The notes beneath the pieces were generated by a model. The model saw only the letters and a program-made list of their open reading frames with translations, was not told where the DNA came from and made no database searches. Below, piece after piece: positions 8,831 to 18,438 of a DNA stretch of 22,021 nucleotides; positions within the stretch are counted from its first letter, which is position 1; each line of letters opens with the position of its first letter. The stretch is from Tranzscheliella williamsii. Lineage: Eukaryota; Basidiomycota; Ustilaginomycetes; Ustilaginales; Ustilaginaceae. The stretch is from the NCBI GenBank assembly GCA_023212725.1, contig JALBYF010000121.1, positions 1 through 22,021 on the forward strand, in the 5' to 3' direction. The position numbers and the translations under genes are program-made.

Positions 8831-9747
8831 GTCTGATCAGCGGTCCGACCGGCTGTGATGTGAAGGCGTGGAGTCCAATTTTGCGATACGTGAGCAATGC
8901 GTAGGCTTCAAGAAGTACGGCGGTGGCTGCGGTGGCGGTGATGGTGATGATGGTAATGGGAGGGAAAGAGATGTGGCTCGAGGAGCAAGTCAAGAGCCCT
9001 ATTGGCAGCAAACCCTCCCACGAAAGTGAAATTGGAAATGACGCAGTTTTAACAGTCACAACCTCAGCCAAACACGCTAAATCCGAAGAGCGCGGTAACC
9101 ACACTTTCAAGTCACAGTACGCGCTTGAGTACTCGTAGGTTTATGTATTAGACGTCCTGTTATTGGCTGCCTTCCTGCCCCTCCCCGTCTCCAGCCCCTC
9201 CGTGCAATTTGCACAACAGCATACGCATACACGCATCAGCCGGTGTCTTTGATTGTTGGCACCAGCCCGCTGACCGGACACGGGTTGACCACGCTGGCTT
9301 TTCTCTCAGAGCCAAGCAACATCTGTCCATCTTGGGCTGTGGCAAGCTGTCTGCCTTGCTCTGTTGTGGAGTAACACGCTTCGGCCTTTTCAGCCTTTCC
9401 ATTCTCATCCGGCCGACAGCAAATCGCTTACCAAGTTGTTAGAGTCGCATCGGCCTCGGCCCTCAAGGTGATCGATTGTGATTTCGACGGCAAGTGTGCG
9501 CGTCGCAGTTTAGCTGGCTCCAAGTGGAGAATCACTCTCTCGATCCCAACTCCCGCCTCAGCCTTGTACGGTGCCAACACCAACCTTGTCAACCACCACT
9601 TCGCTGCGCCCTTTCCCAACGCCTCTTTTCCCTTACAGCTGTGACGCGCATAGACTGTCTCCCTCTGCCTTGGTTCTATCAGGAGTGTATTGGCAGAAGC
9701 GAATTACAGCCGCCCTCGCCTCTGGCATCTCTCAAGCGCCTGTCAGT
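8831..9747. promoter_or_regulatory. Divergent promoter region between ISA1 and RPT6
   Basis: The 917-bp gap has ATTGG (inverted CCAAT) elements at 9001-9005, near 9025 and at 9162-9166. The part just before ISA1 has simple (GGT/GAT)n-like repeats around 8920-8950, which create hydrophobic-looking frames on the minus strand. The 5' leader of RPT6 is pyrimidine-rich. A frame in phase with RPT6 extends upstream to about 9571 but has no ATG before 9748. I see no separate gene and no PACE-like proteasome element. Confidence 0.55.
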
Positions 9748-11016
9748 ATGACCGCAGCTGTCACTTCCTACACTGCCGAATCGGCAGTCAAGCAGGCCAC
9801 CTCCCTTGCCAACATGGGAGGTGCGGCTGCTTCCAACAATGCTCTTGGTATCCAGTCTTTCTACCAGTCCAAGATCCGCTCTTACGAGATCCTTATCAAC
9901 CAGAAGACTCAGAATCTGCGACGTCTCGAAGCGCAACGCAATACTCTCAATGCGCGTGTACGCTTGCTGCGCGAAGAACTTCAGCTCTTGCAAGAACCCG
10001 GATCGTACGTCGGCGAGATAGTCAAGGTGATGGGCAAGAACAAGGTGCTGGTCAAGGTACAGCCCGAAGGAAAATACGTTGTCGACATTGCTCCCGACGT
10101 CCAGCTCTCCTCGCTTACTCCTACCCTTCGAGTGGCGCTACGCTCCGATTCTTACACACTGCATAAAGTCTTGCCAAACAAGATCGACCCGCTTGTATCG
10201 CTCATGATGGTCGAGAAGGTACCCGACTCCACCTACGAAATGGTTGGTGGTCTAGACCGACAGATCAAAGAGATCAAAGAGGTCATCGAGCTGCCCGTCA
10301 AGCACCCAGAACTTTTCGAAGCGCTCGGTATCGCTCAGCCCAAAGGCGTCTTGCTCTATGGTCCACCCGGTACCGGCAAAACCCTTCTGGCGAGAGCCGT
10401 CGCGCATCACACCGACTGCCGCTTCATCCGCGTTTCCGGTTCCGAATTGGTGCAGAAATACATCGGCGAAGGCTCCCGGATGGTAAGAGAGCTCTTCGTC
10501 ATGGCGCGAGAGCATGCCCCCTCAATCATCTTTATGGACGAGATTGACAGCATTGGCTCCTCGCGTGGCGAGAGCGGATCTGGCGGGGGAGACTCGGAGG
10601 TTCAGCGAACCATGTTGGAGCTGCTCAACCAGCTCGATGGATTTGAGGGGACGCAAAACATCAAGGTCATTATGGCCACCAACCGCATCGACATTCTCGA
10701 CTCTGCTCTGCTAAGACCAGGCCGTATCGACAGGAAGATCGAGTTTCCTCCTCCGGGCCCCGAAGCGCGTGTCTCTATCCTCCGTATCCACAGCAGAAAG
10801 ATGTCGCTGCAGCGAGGCATCAACCTGCGTGCGCTGGCCGAGAAGATGGGGCAGTGTTCAGGCGCCGAAGTGCGCGGTATCTGCACAGAGGCCGGCATGT
10901 ACGCTTTGCGCGAACGGAGGCAGCATGTTTCCCACGAAGACTTTGAGCTCGCCATCGCCAAGGTCCTGCGTGCCCAGAGCTCCGCCGAGACTTCGGTCAA
11001 CAAGCTATTCACCTAA
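9748..11016 (+). CDS. RPT6: 26S proteasome regulatory ATPase subunit Rpt6
   Basis: Rpt6 is one of six AAA ATPases forming the base ring of the 19S regulatory particle, which unfolds ubiquitinated substrates and feeds them into the 20S core. The 422-residue product has an N-terminal coiled coil (about 36-82, ending [19 protein letters not shown]), then the OB domain with [13 protein letters not shown] (101-113). The AAA domain follows: Walker A GPPGTGKT (205-212), Walker B IIFMDEID (260-267), sensor TN (311-312) and arginine fingers in LLRPGRIDR (321-329). The segment [20 protein letters not shown] closely follows Rpt6 orthologues rather than Rpt1-5. It lacks a C-terminal HbYX motif, as is normal for Rpt6. 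ATG 9748 is the first ATG in frame. The protein is about 15 residues longer than yeast or human Rpt6, all in the Ala/Ser-rich N-terminus. Confidence 0.97.
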   Translation: MTAAVTSYTAESAVKQATSLANMGGAAASNNALGIQSFYQSKIRSYEILINQKTQNLRRLEAQRNTLNARVRLLREELQLLQEPGSYVGEIVKVMGKNKVLVKVQPEGKYVVDIAPDVQLSSLTPTLRVALRSDSYTLHKVLPNKIDPLVSLMMVEKVPDSTYEMVGGLDRQIKEIKEVIELPVKHPELFEALGIAQPKGVLLYGPPGTGKTLLARAVAHHTDCRFIRVSGSELVQKYIGEGSRMVRELFVMAREHAPSIIFMDEIDSIGSSRGESGSGGGDSEVQRTMLELLNQLDGFEGTQNIKVIMATNRIDILDSALLRPGRIDRKIEFPPPGPEARVSILRIHSRKMSLQRGINLRALAEKMGQCSGAEVRGICTEAGMYALRERRQHVSHEDFELAIAKVLRAQSSAETSVNKLFT

Positions 11017-11278
11017 GCATCCCTCGCTCCACCTGGAGAGCATCTCATTTGTCCTTCCCGCTTTTTGCGTAAACCCTCATGTACTATCACAGCTTTCGTT
11101 TCGTCTTGCATCTAACACCTGAGCACTTGCGTGCAAGCCTCAAGTGAGGTTCCCTGCGCCAAACTCTCAATCCAACAGGCCAGAAGAGTCTGCCGTCTCC
11201 ATGTGTCGCCATCATGAACAGTTGCGTGTCTAGTCTCTAACAGTACACAGTGGGGATGGGTAGATGCCAGATCCACCG

Positions 11279-13306
11279 TTACGATGAAGCAAAGAGCTCT
11301 TGCCACCAACCGACTTCCTCTGCGGCGACGCGCTTGCCGTTGTCGTCGATGAGCTGGTCGAGGAACGTCTTTTGTGCCTGGCCGAAGAGCCATTCTGCCA
11401 GCTGGGCGGAGTTGTCGATCGGTTTTTGGCGGAGCGCGGTGAGGTGGGCGATGCAGGTGTGGAGTTCTGCTAGCCGGTCTTCGGCGGTGGCGGTGGTGTT
11501 GTCGGTCTTGGCGCGGAAGAGGAGGGCGCGGAGGAGGGTGAAGGAGGTTTCGGACTCGAGGGCGAGGCTCTCCCAGCCGCCGGGGGGGGCGTGATGTGCG
11601 GGCGGCGCGGCGGCAAGCGAGCGGAGGAGCCAGCCTAGGCCGATCTCGGTGACCGCCTTGCGCGCGTACGCGCGCGCATTGTCCACCAGCTTGCCGCGCG
11701 TCCCCATCGCCCCGCCCACCCCGGCCGCCTCAAAGACTCCCCCCGCCCGCAGCAGCGACATGGCCGACAACGCAAGCAGGATGCGGCACCGCGCACGCGA
11801 CGTCGGCGTCGACGTATTCGCCTGCCCTAGCACAGCTGCAACCCCCCGACCACCCCCCACGGCAGAGGTATCCAGGGCGGCCAGCGCGCCGGAAAACAGC
11901 TTCGTCGATATAGTAGCCAGCGCCCAAATGGTCGAGGCATCAGCAGGCGGCTCAATGTCCGACGATAGCGTCAACAGCCGTAATGACAGCCGGCACAGCG
12001 ACTGTCCTGCTTCGGCGACCTCGCACAGCGTGGCTACATCGGTGCTGACCTTGTTGGCAGCGCCCATGATCGTCCCTGCTGTTGGTGCATTCGACGTCGG
12101 CGGGGCCAACAGTCGCTGAGCCCATTCGGAAACGTGCTCAATGACCGCTTTCATCTCCGAATACAGCGCAGGATCGGCGGCCTGTGATGCTTCGGCAAAT
12201 TCGACAGCCTTGGCCACAGTAGCGATGCGCAAAACCAGTTGTGAGCGCAAGAATTCCGCCTCCTTCTCATACACCTCGGTAGCGTCGATAGCAGGCAGGT
12301 TGTTGGATGAGAAGAGAGATTCAGCTTGCGCAACAATCTCTCGAGCTGGCGCTGAACAGGACTCAGCCTGTGCAGGGGTAGTGGAAGCTTCGATGAGGGA
12401 GGTAAAGCATGCCAGCAGAGACAGCAGGGTGTCGACTAGGGAGCCAGTCGTGACAAGAGACGAGGTGTAACCGTATAGCCCCTCGCCTTCTGAGAGCGCA
12501 CTAGCGTCGGCCATCTCATCTTCACCAAGGCCAGCGGCTGCACCGGCTGCTGCTTCGGCTGTCACCTGTTCCTCCACAGATGATGGCGTGTCCGTTGGTG
12601 GCTGGGCATGTTGATCCTCCAGTACTCCTTGCTGCCCTTTCGCCGCGAGCTGAAAGAAGGAGATGGCCTCCTGCCAGAGCTTCAGTGGCGACGCCAATGC
12701 TGCTGCCGAGTCTTCCTGCTGGGCCAGATGTGAGTAGTCGCCGATACTGCGTTGCAGCTCACTTGAGGGCCAGCCAAGCTCATCGACAAGCTCTGCCAAA
12801 CTCTGCAAAGAGGTAGCGAGATTGGTCAGTATATCTAGGGTAAAAGGATTAGCAGTTTCGTCCGTGCCATCGCTAGGCAAGGGTGGGGCAAGGGCTAGAG
12901 CTCTCCTGCAAAGAGTAACAGCGTCTACCAACGATGCCACGTTGTCCGGGGGCAGCAAAAACTGCGTTCCCAGCAGAAAGTGAATGCGTGAAGCGTTGTA
13001 GTAGGCGTCTGCTGACTGCGCCTGGGAGGAAGCTAGCTGGGAGGCACGGGAGTACAGATCAGCCGCTTGTTGGTAGAACCGCTGCGCTTTGATACCGAAT
13101 TGAAAACGCTCTCCCTTTTCCTCGAGCTCGGCACCGTCATCCATTGCTTCGTCATAGTCGCTGTACGTAGCCGGGTCGATGACACCTGGAGTATGAGTAT
13201 TGCCGCCTGCCGATCGCAACGAGCTCCGGTCAGAGCGAGATCTTGCTGCCGCCGAAGAAGCCGTCGACGGAAGGCTCCTTATACTGGGCATTTGTCTAGA
13301 AGGCAT
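11279..13306 (-). CDS. Uncharacterised TPR-like helical protein
   Basis: The 675-residue frame is uninterrupted and begins MPSRQMPSIRSLPSTASSAA, a Ser/Arg-rich probably disordered N-terminus of about 45 residues. From about 60 it becomes helical with tetratricopeptide-like spacing: KAQRFYQQAADLYSRASQLA, then ADAYYNASRIHFLLGTQFLL, then a third Ala/Leu-rich helix (LCRRALALAPP). Most of the remainder is Ala/Leu/Glu-rich with an acidic insertion (GLGEDEMADASALSEGEG). No catalytic motif, signal peptide or membrane segment was seen. I do not recognise a named orthologue; TPR scaffold or assembly-chaperone roles are only guesses. It converges with RPT6 (262 bp between stops) and shares a 289-bp divergent promoter with the FHA gene. 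Confidence 0.75.
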   Translation of the reverse strand: MPSRQMPSIRSLPSTASSAAARSRSDRSSLRSAGGNTHTPGVIDPATYSDYDEAMDDGAELEEKGERFQFGIKAQRFYQQAADLYSRASQLASSQAQSADAYYNASRIHFLLGTQFLLPPDNVASLVDAVTLCRRALALAPPLPSDGTDETANPFTLDILTNLATSLQSLAELVDELGWPSSELQRSIGDYSHLAQQEDSAAALASPLKLWQEAISFFQLAAKGQQGVLEDQHAQPPTDTPSSVEEQVTAEAAAGAAAGLGEDEMADASALSEGEGLYGYTSSLVTTGSLVDTLLSLLACFTSLIEASTTPAQAESCSAPAREIVAQAESLFSSNNLPAIDATEVYEKEAEFLRSQLVLRIATVAKAVEFAEASQAADPALYSEMKAVIEHVSEWAQRLLAPPTSNAPTAGTIMGAANKVSTDVATLCEVAEAGQSLCRLSLRLLTLSSDIEPPADASTIWALATISTKLFSGALAALDTSAVGGGRGVAAVLGQANTSTPTSRARCRILLALSAMSLLRAGGVFEAAGVGGAMGTRGKLVDNARAYARKAVTEIGLGWLLRSLAAAPPAHHAPPGGWESLALESETSFTLLRALLFRAKTDNTTATAEDRLAELHTCIAHLTALRQKPIDNSAQLAEWLFGQAQKTFLDQLIDDNGKRVAAEEVGWWQELFASS

Positions 13307-13595
13307 TCCTGCGTCGTGGACGATGCCAATGTGTACTTAGACCGGGCGCACGGAAGATGTAGACAAGCAGAAGCCTGGGTATTGGCCAAGGAAGTGAAGG
13401 GAGGGGTTGGCTATTCGTCCTTTGAGAAGCAAATCATTTCTCCGGACTTCTAAGTGGAGGATGCACCTCTCGGCTTTCGGGTTTCGGCCCAGTGAACTTC
13501 CCCTTCGATCCATGAAGCTGTCAACCCTGCGTTTCTTTCGTGCTTTTTGGCCTTTCATCATACCACCGACATCTGCTACACGCAAGGCGCTGACC
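13307..13595. promoter_or_regulatory. Short divergent promoter between the TPR and FHA genes
   Basis: Only 289 bp separate the two divergent ATGs, so the genes must share a compact bidirectional promoter. No clear TATA or CCAAT element was picked out. Confidence 0.5.
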
Positions 13596-14927
13596 ATGTC
13601 GGAAAGAGAACGTAGTCCTAGGCGTGGCTCCAGCCGGACGGCAGATGAGTCTTCTCGTAAGCACCGGTCCCGATCTTCCCATGATGTCGGCGATGATGGT
13701 CGTGCACGTGGATCCGCCAGTGGAGGGCAACGATATCACGAAGCGCACGGTAAGGACCCTTCTGCACACACTAGCAGCAGACACAGCCGGGGCAGCTCGC
13801 CCCGAAGAAAGAGAGGCGATGAAAGCATCGAGCCATCTTCGAGTGGGAAGCGGTCCAAGTGGAAAGATACGGATCCGACCAGGCACCGATCCGGCGAAAC
13901 GGATCGTCATCGCCACTCCGACCGTGACGGACGTAGGGGCAAGGAACGGGAAGATGGCCTATCCCGAAGACCTCATGAGGCTCACACGCACCGCAGCTCT
14001 GCGGCTTCGTCCGGAAACAAGATGTCGGAGTTGCAAAGAGCGCGATCCAAATCACCACGGTCTTCTTCTCGCCACAGTAGACGGGATCGTGACATCGAGC
14101 AGCACCGGGACCGCGAACGCCAAGCTCAATCCGGCAACAGTCGATCTCGCAGCTCCCCTCCTATAACGGACGTGGGATCGAGCGGAAGAGACTTAGTAAG
14201 CGCAGGCCCGTATACAACGTCCGAAGACGCAGTAGGAGAAGAAGAACAAAATGAGAATGCACCTGACTTCAGACCCTCTGGCCTGCTCGCAGCCAAGTCC
14301 AACCAGAAAAACGGCGTAGCGCTCAAGTACCACGAACCCCCAGAAGCGAGAAAACCAAAACGCAACTGGAGAGTATATGTCTTCAAAGATGGAAAGGAAC
14401 AAGGTGGGTGCATCGCACGCGGCCTCGATGTCCGTGCCTTGGTATATCGCTGACCATCGCATTACCGTCTGCTTGGTAACTCCCGATTACCCTAGAGATG
14501 CTTGTGCTGGGAGCACAGTCAGCCTACTTACTGGGCCGAGATCGCATTGTCGTGGACATACCACTCGACCATCCTTCTTGCTCCAAGCAGCATGCTGCAC
14601 TGCAATTCCGTCAGACTATCGAAACCAATCAGTTCGGCGACCAGAAGAAACACATCAGGTACGTCCCTCGACATCTTTTCTCTCCTTGCTGTGATGGACA
14701 TGATTGATTGACTTGGCTTCTTCTCTGGCATTGACTGCATGGTTCTGCCTTCGCACGCTGCCGGCGGCGATAGGCCTTTTCTGATCGATCTCGAGTCGGC
14801 TAATGGCTGCTATGTCAACGACAAGGAGATACCCGCCGCGCGCTACTACGAGATCAAGTCTGGCGATACCCTCACGTTCGGCGCCAGCTCGCGAGAATAC
14901 GTCATGCTTGATGAAGCCGCTACCTAG
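13596..14927 (+). CDS. PML1: FHA-domain spliceosomal protein, Pml1/SNIP1-like (three exons)
   Basis: Pml1 is the FHA subunit of the RES (retention and splicing) complex; SNIP1 is its human counterpart. My exon model is 13596-14403, 14496-14658 and 14774-14927 (374 codons plus stop). Exon 1 encodes an Arg/Ser/His-rich RS-like tail (MSERERSPRRGSSRTADESS onward), then NWRVYVFKDGKEQ. Exon 2 gives the FHA core QSAYLLGRD and DHPSCSKQHAALQFR, closely matching SNIP1 (phospho-Thr pocket Arg, Ser and His). Exon 3 gives RPFLIDLESANGCYVNDKE and a C-terminal SSREYVMLDE. Splicing is essential: without it the FHA domain is split over three frames. Junction codons are GAG (exon 1/2) and AGG (exon 2/3). The stop lies only 52 bp from the BZZ1 stop on the other strand. 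Confidence 0.88.
14404..14495 (+). other. Intron 1 of the PML1-like gene
   Basis: 92 nt, phase 1, donor GTGGGT and acceptor CTAG. A branch-site-like CTGAC lies about 43 nt before the acceptor. Removal joins the RS-rich exon to the FHA core in frame as Gln-Glu-Met-Leu. Confidence 0.8.
14659..14773 (+). other. Intron 2 of the PML1-like gene
   Basis: 115 nt, phase 2, donor GTACGT and acceptor ATAG, with a branch-like TTGAC about 42 nt upstream of the acceptor. Removal gives HIRPFLIDL, which aligns with the corresponding SNIP1 strand (KPYIIDL). Confidence 0.8.
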
Positions 14928-14979
14928 CAGTTGCAGCAGAACCGGTTGTTCGCTACGCAAATGTGCCTGTAGTATGCTT

Positions 14980-17058
14980 CTATTCTGGCTGCACGTAATT
15001 CGACGGGAAGATGCCCACTTTACCTGCTTTGACCCCTTCGCACCATCTATTAGGGTAGCAGCGCAAGACAAGAAGCGGCTGGCGATTCAGTCTCCATGCT
15101 CATTACATCGCGCCGTCCACTTATGCTCTGCATCTCGGACTTACCCTTCGCCATAATCAAAGCCCGTCGTCGTAAGCTCTATGCGTTCGCCGTCGACGAG
15201 CGAGAGTTCGTCCGGATCCTGAGCTACATAGTCGTAGAGCGCGTTCACAAACTTGCCGCAGCCTTGCACTGAAGTGGGTTCGATGGCATCTCCACTTGCT
15301 GAGGCCTGCGTCTCAAAGTCACAGTAGGAGGTGGGCACAAGGCCTTGCCGGCCGCCTTTCTTGACTTTGATCCAGCCACAATTGTCCATGTCATCTTCGA
15401 CCAGCTCGATTACATCGCCTTCTGCCACGGTTAGCTCAAAAGGGCTGCTAGCCTCAAATGCATAGAGCATTGTGCCCAAAGGACTGGCCACAGAGCCTGT
15501 GGCTGACGCGGAAGGCTCCGAAAGCGAATCCATCGTGTTATACGCGGACGCATCGGTCCGGCTCGCTGCGGTAGTAGTGCGTGAGAGTGAAGCAGAGTGA
15601 CGGATCGAAGAGTCGCTGCGATGCAGAGCTTGGTCCGCCGTTGCGCTTGTTCGCTGAGCTGTCGAGGCGGCCCTGCCACCGCCGGGAGACGCCTTGCATT
15701 CGGCGGGGACCTTCATCTCGCACTTTTGATGGACAGTGTAGCCACATGGTTTACAGATAGCGCCTTGTTTGGCGATGCCCCATATAGTTCCGCCGCAAAG
15801 GTTGCACGATGTTGGAATGGTGAAGGAAGCAGGCTTGAAGCGGTGGGGTCGCGCCTGGCCCTGATCGTCGCCAATGACGGTTACAATGGTATCCACCTCG
15901 GCGACAAGATTATGCAGTTCGATCTCGTATCCAAGCGCCAGGCGTTTTGCTTCAAAGAGGTTGTCTAGCACCTCGTCGGCATTGCCTTGCCCTTCTCCCT
16001 TTTCATAGGCTTCGCGCAGGCGATCGAGACCGGCGACTTCCTGGTTCTTAGCGTCTGCTAGTGGTTGTAGCTCATCAATTCGATGGCGGCATTTTATCAG
16101 CCGATTCTGCAGGAAAGTGATGGCGGCAGCCTCGGTGGATAGCTCTGGCGTGTCGAAAAAGCCTACACAAGGCTCGAAAGACCATCCGCCTGGCTCTTGC
16201 CAGCGTTGGGTATTGTGCTCGACAAACAGCTGTTGGTCGGTTTCCGCGTCGACCTCTGCTACCCTCTGCCCTAAAGCGCTGAATTTGCCGCCGACGAGCT
16301 GATGGTGAGCTGCTACAGCGTCGTTAGCTTTGGCGACAGAAGAGGCGAGTTTTTGAGTAGTTAGCGTCCAGATAGATTGCAAGCTATTCTCTACAGCGGG
16401 GAGGTCTTGCTGATAGAATCTCTGCTTGGCTCTGTTGGAGACGGTAATGTGAATCAGGTAATTGTTCTTGCCAATCAAACATGTCGTTCTCTGCCGCCTG
16501 GAAGCTTCGGGCAGCCCTGTCAGCATGCTTGTCGTCAGCCTGCGCCTTCTCCCTCTTTTGTCGGTGCGCCTCGAGCTCGTGGCACAGCTCGTCGTACTTG
16601 AGCTTCGCCTTATCCCTGTCGCCGTAAACCTTTTCGCGGTCTGTGAGTAGCTTTTGAGCATAAGAAGTATGTTTCTTGCGGATTGCCTCCCTCGCCCTGC
16701 TACTCGAAAGTACCCCGGCCGATATATGATCCAGTTGAGACGCTAGGCCGTCATGGTCAGCCGACGCGGCGTCGTGGGTGGAGAGCAGATCGGACACATA
16801 GCGAGAGATGGTTGTCGGCTCCTTGTTCCACTCTTTGGTGGGACTGGGCCCGACAGCAGCTTCCTGGTCCCTCTTCAGCTTCTTGTCGCGGTACTTGCGG
16901 ACAAGGGCTTGCAGTTTACCAGCGTATTCCCTCTCCAAAGACGCCCGTTCGGCTAGAAATGCAGCAACATCTGACTCGAGCGATAGCTGTGCAGAGATGG
17001 CAGCAGCTATCGACGGGATCTGGTCCGGCAAGTGATTTCCAAAGTCAGCTACCGGCAT
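14980..17058 (-). CDS. BZZ1: F-BAR/C1/double-SH3 protein, Bzz1-like (frameshift in the F-BAR region)
   Basis: Bzz1 binds membranes with its F-BAR domain and stimulates Las17/WASP-Arp2/3 actin assembly during endocytosis. The N-terminal part reads MPVADFGNHLPDQIPSI and SLEREYAGKLQALVRKYRDK from ATG 17058. A second frame carries the rest of the F-BAR (KNNYLIHITVSNRAKQRFY), a C1 zinc finger at about 15696-15845 (H-x12-C-x2-C...C-x2-C-x4-H-x2-C-x7-C) and a first SH3 at about 15318-15473 (MLYAFEASSPFELTVAEGD). The second SH3 starts with ALYDYVAQDPDELSL and is completed by a last exon at 14980-15046 (WCEGVKAGKVGIFPSNYV). The total would be about 659 residues, near the yeast length. The two F-BAR frames do not join: a +1 shift occurs at 16470-16483 with no good intron there. 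This is either an assembly error or a real lesion. Confidence 0.85.
15047..15144 (-). other. Intron near the 3' end of the BZZ1-like gene
   Basis: 98 nt, donor GTAAGT (from 15144 downward), acceptor AATAG (ending at 15047), phase 2. It joins ...FDYGEG to WCEGVK and so completes the second SH3 domain, ending IFPSNYVQPE at a TAG (14980-14982). Confidence 0.85.
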
Positions 17059-17490
17059 GGACGCAGAGATACCTAAATGAGGCTGATCAGCAAGACCAGT
17101 GCGGCTGTGCGCGGGCGGACTAGCGAGGCAGCGAGAGGTAAGATGCAGGACCGGAGAGCGTTATTGGCAGGGAGGCGAGCAGAGGGTCGTGCGACATGAC
17201 TTCCTCCACATATCCTTAACAGACAGAATCTCGAAGCCTTCCATGCAGTCTCGGAGTGCATGCTCTTTTGCCGCGATCGGATCAAGTCGTACCGTGACTC
17301 AAGCAGGAGTACACAGCCTCTATCCGGCCCTGTCGCGCAGATGGGTCTCTCTTAGCTGCACATGGCCAAGCATCATGCATGCCGAGGTGGATAGGGTTGA
17401 GTTGCGCTGAGCCTCAAGAGCATCCACATCTTACGACGGAAGGAGTGGCTTCTGTTTCCGATACGACTTAACAGTACACAATGTGAATCA
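17059..17490. other. Intergenic region upstream of BZZ1, boundary of the accessory zone
   Basis: This stretch holds the BZZ1 promoter and leader. Short minus-strand frames (for example 17373-17570 and 17073-17285) may be tails of the neighbouring decayed gene, but show no recognisable motif. No intact gene is seen. Confidence 0.45.
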
Positions 17491-17797
17491 CTATCTGGCA
17501 CGCCCATCTTCATCCACCGTGCTGGCTTTCTGCTCGTTGTCTTCTTTCTCGCAAAACAGTACGGTGGCACTTCCGTGTCAAGGCTCGTTGGTGCCAGCTA
17601 TGATCGAAGTCGGCCGCAGAAACAAATTGTCCCAATCCAGCCAAACTGCTCAGTCCAATCGACTCAAACGGAGATTGGTCTTCACTATCCCTTGCAAAGA
17701 GCATCGACGAAGTGTTTACGTCAATTAAGGGTCCGTAGAGTTTGTCGTAGGGGCTAAATGGGAGATGCAGGTCACAGGCAGATAGTGCGGCTTCTGC
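17491..17797 (-). pseudogene. Unidentified decayed coding remnant
   Basis: A minus-strand frame is open from 17797 (just after a TAG that could be a TTTCTAG splice acceptor) to a stop at 17510. It reads protein-like over about 70 residues, for example PFSPYDKLYGPLIDVNTSSM and SPFESIGLSSLAGLGQFVSA. At about 17580 the likely coding frame changes to GSATVLFCEKEDNEQKASTV, which stops at 17491. A third frame may continue to 17373. I do not recognise the family. It lies just downstream of the decayed secreted-protein gene on the same strand and could be a later exon of it or a separate dead gene. Confidence 0.4.
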
Positions 17798-17831
17798 CTA
17801 GAAAGTCAAATCCATGTATGTACCTTGTGGG

Positions 17832-18416
17832 TTAAGCTAAGTGGTTCGGAGATGGGAGAGATGCGGCGCTCCGGCAGAGTCGTAGGCAGTACAGTCGAGC
17901 ATATCCGACCAGTGCCGTCAGGCATACCCTTTCGCCTTGTTTAGCATCGCAAGTGTAGGTGTTTTCGGTGGCGTAGGATTCAGAGATATCAAATCCGGCA
18001 CTAACCAAACTCACCGCAGCACCATGGCCTATTACGTTACCACTGACCCCCATTGACCAGGCTAGGGTGCGAAACTCCAGGTGTCACCCTCGCAGTACAA
18101 GTTCCCAGCGATCTGCTTCCATCGACAGGACTGATGCGGATTACCATGACCGCATGCTTCACATATGGTTGTGCCTGGGGAAAACGTTCCCTTGATGGCG
18201 CGCTCTCCTATGGCCTCGCCCTAGAGCGGGGTCACGGTAGCTGCAGCTGCAACTGTCAAGATGGTGGAAAGCACTAGCGCAAAAACACCGAGCTTGCCTG
18301 GTGAAGTTCTCACACCGCTGTTGTAAAAGATGTAATCGTGATTCGTTTTGAGATCATCCAAGGTAGCAGGAGGTATCGGCGTGCACCACTTGCCGGTTAC
18401 ATTCCATGCTCACCAT
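17832..18416 (-). pseudogene. Decayed secreted cysteine-rich protein gene (effector-like)
   Basis: The segments follow one another on the minus strand like a broken gene. An ATG at 18416 is followed at once by a GTGAGC donor. About 120 nt later comes a signal-peptide-like stretch (LGVFALVLSTILTVAAAA, 18292-18239) in an open frame that meets a TAG at 18223-18221. The same frame then continues open for 52 codons with a Cys-rich body (TTICEACGHGNPHQSC; GNLYCEGDTWSFAP) to a TAG at 18064. A one-base shift there leads into GVSGNVIGHGAAVSLVSAGF and TYTCDAKQGERVC (from 18053). Near 17920 another shift is possible, since the alternative frame reads TAYDSAGAPHLSHLR before a stop. I count six Cys in the body. 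The layout (signal peptide, small, Cys-rich) is typical of secreted fungal proteins. No family name is claimed. Confidence 0.5.
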
Positions 18417-18438
18417 CTTGCTTGCAATAGTCTGCTAG

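Noticed and set aside
8628..9110. 160-codon minus-strand frame overlapping the ISA1 start, with a hydrophobic segment (ITIITITATAATAVLLEAYA)
   Set aside because: The hydrophobic part is produced by simple GGT/GAT-type repeats in the ISA1 leader, and the rest overlaps the ISA1 presequence in another frame.
9571..9747. In-frame N-terminal extension of RPT6
   Set aside because: It has no ATG, its composition is leader-like, and Rpt6 orthologues start near the ATG at 9748.
16438..16486. 49-nt intron GTTTGA...CAACAG to explain the BZZ1 frame change
   Set aside because: It would restore the frame but has a poor donor and would delete a segment (KNNYLIHITVSN) that looks conserved in F-BAR proteins. 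It is kept only as an alternative to test.
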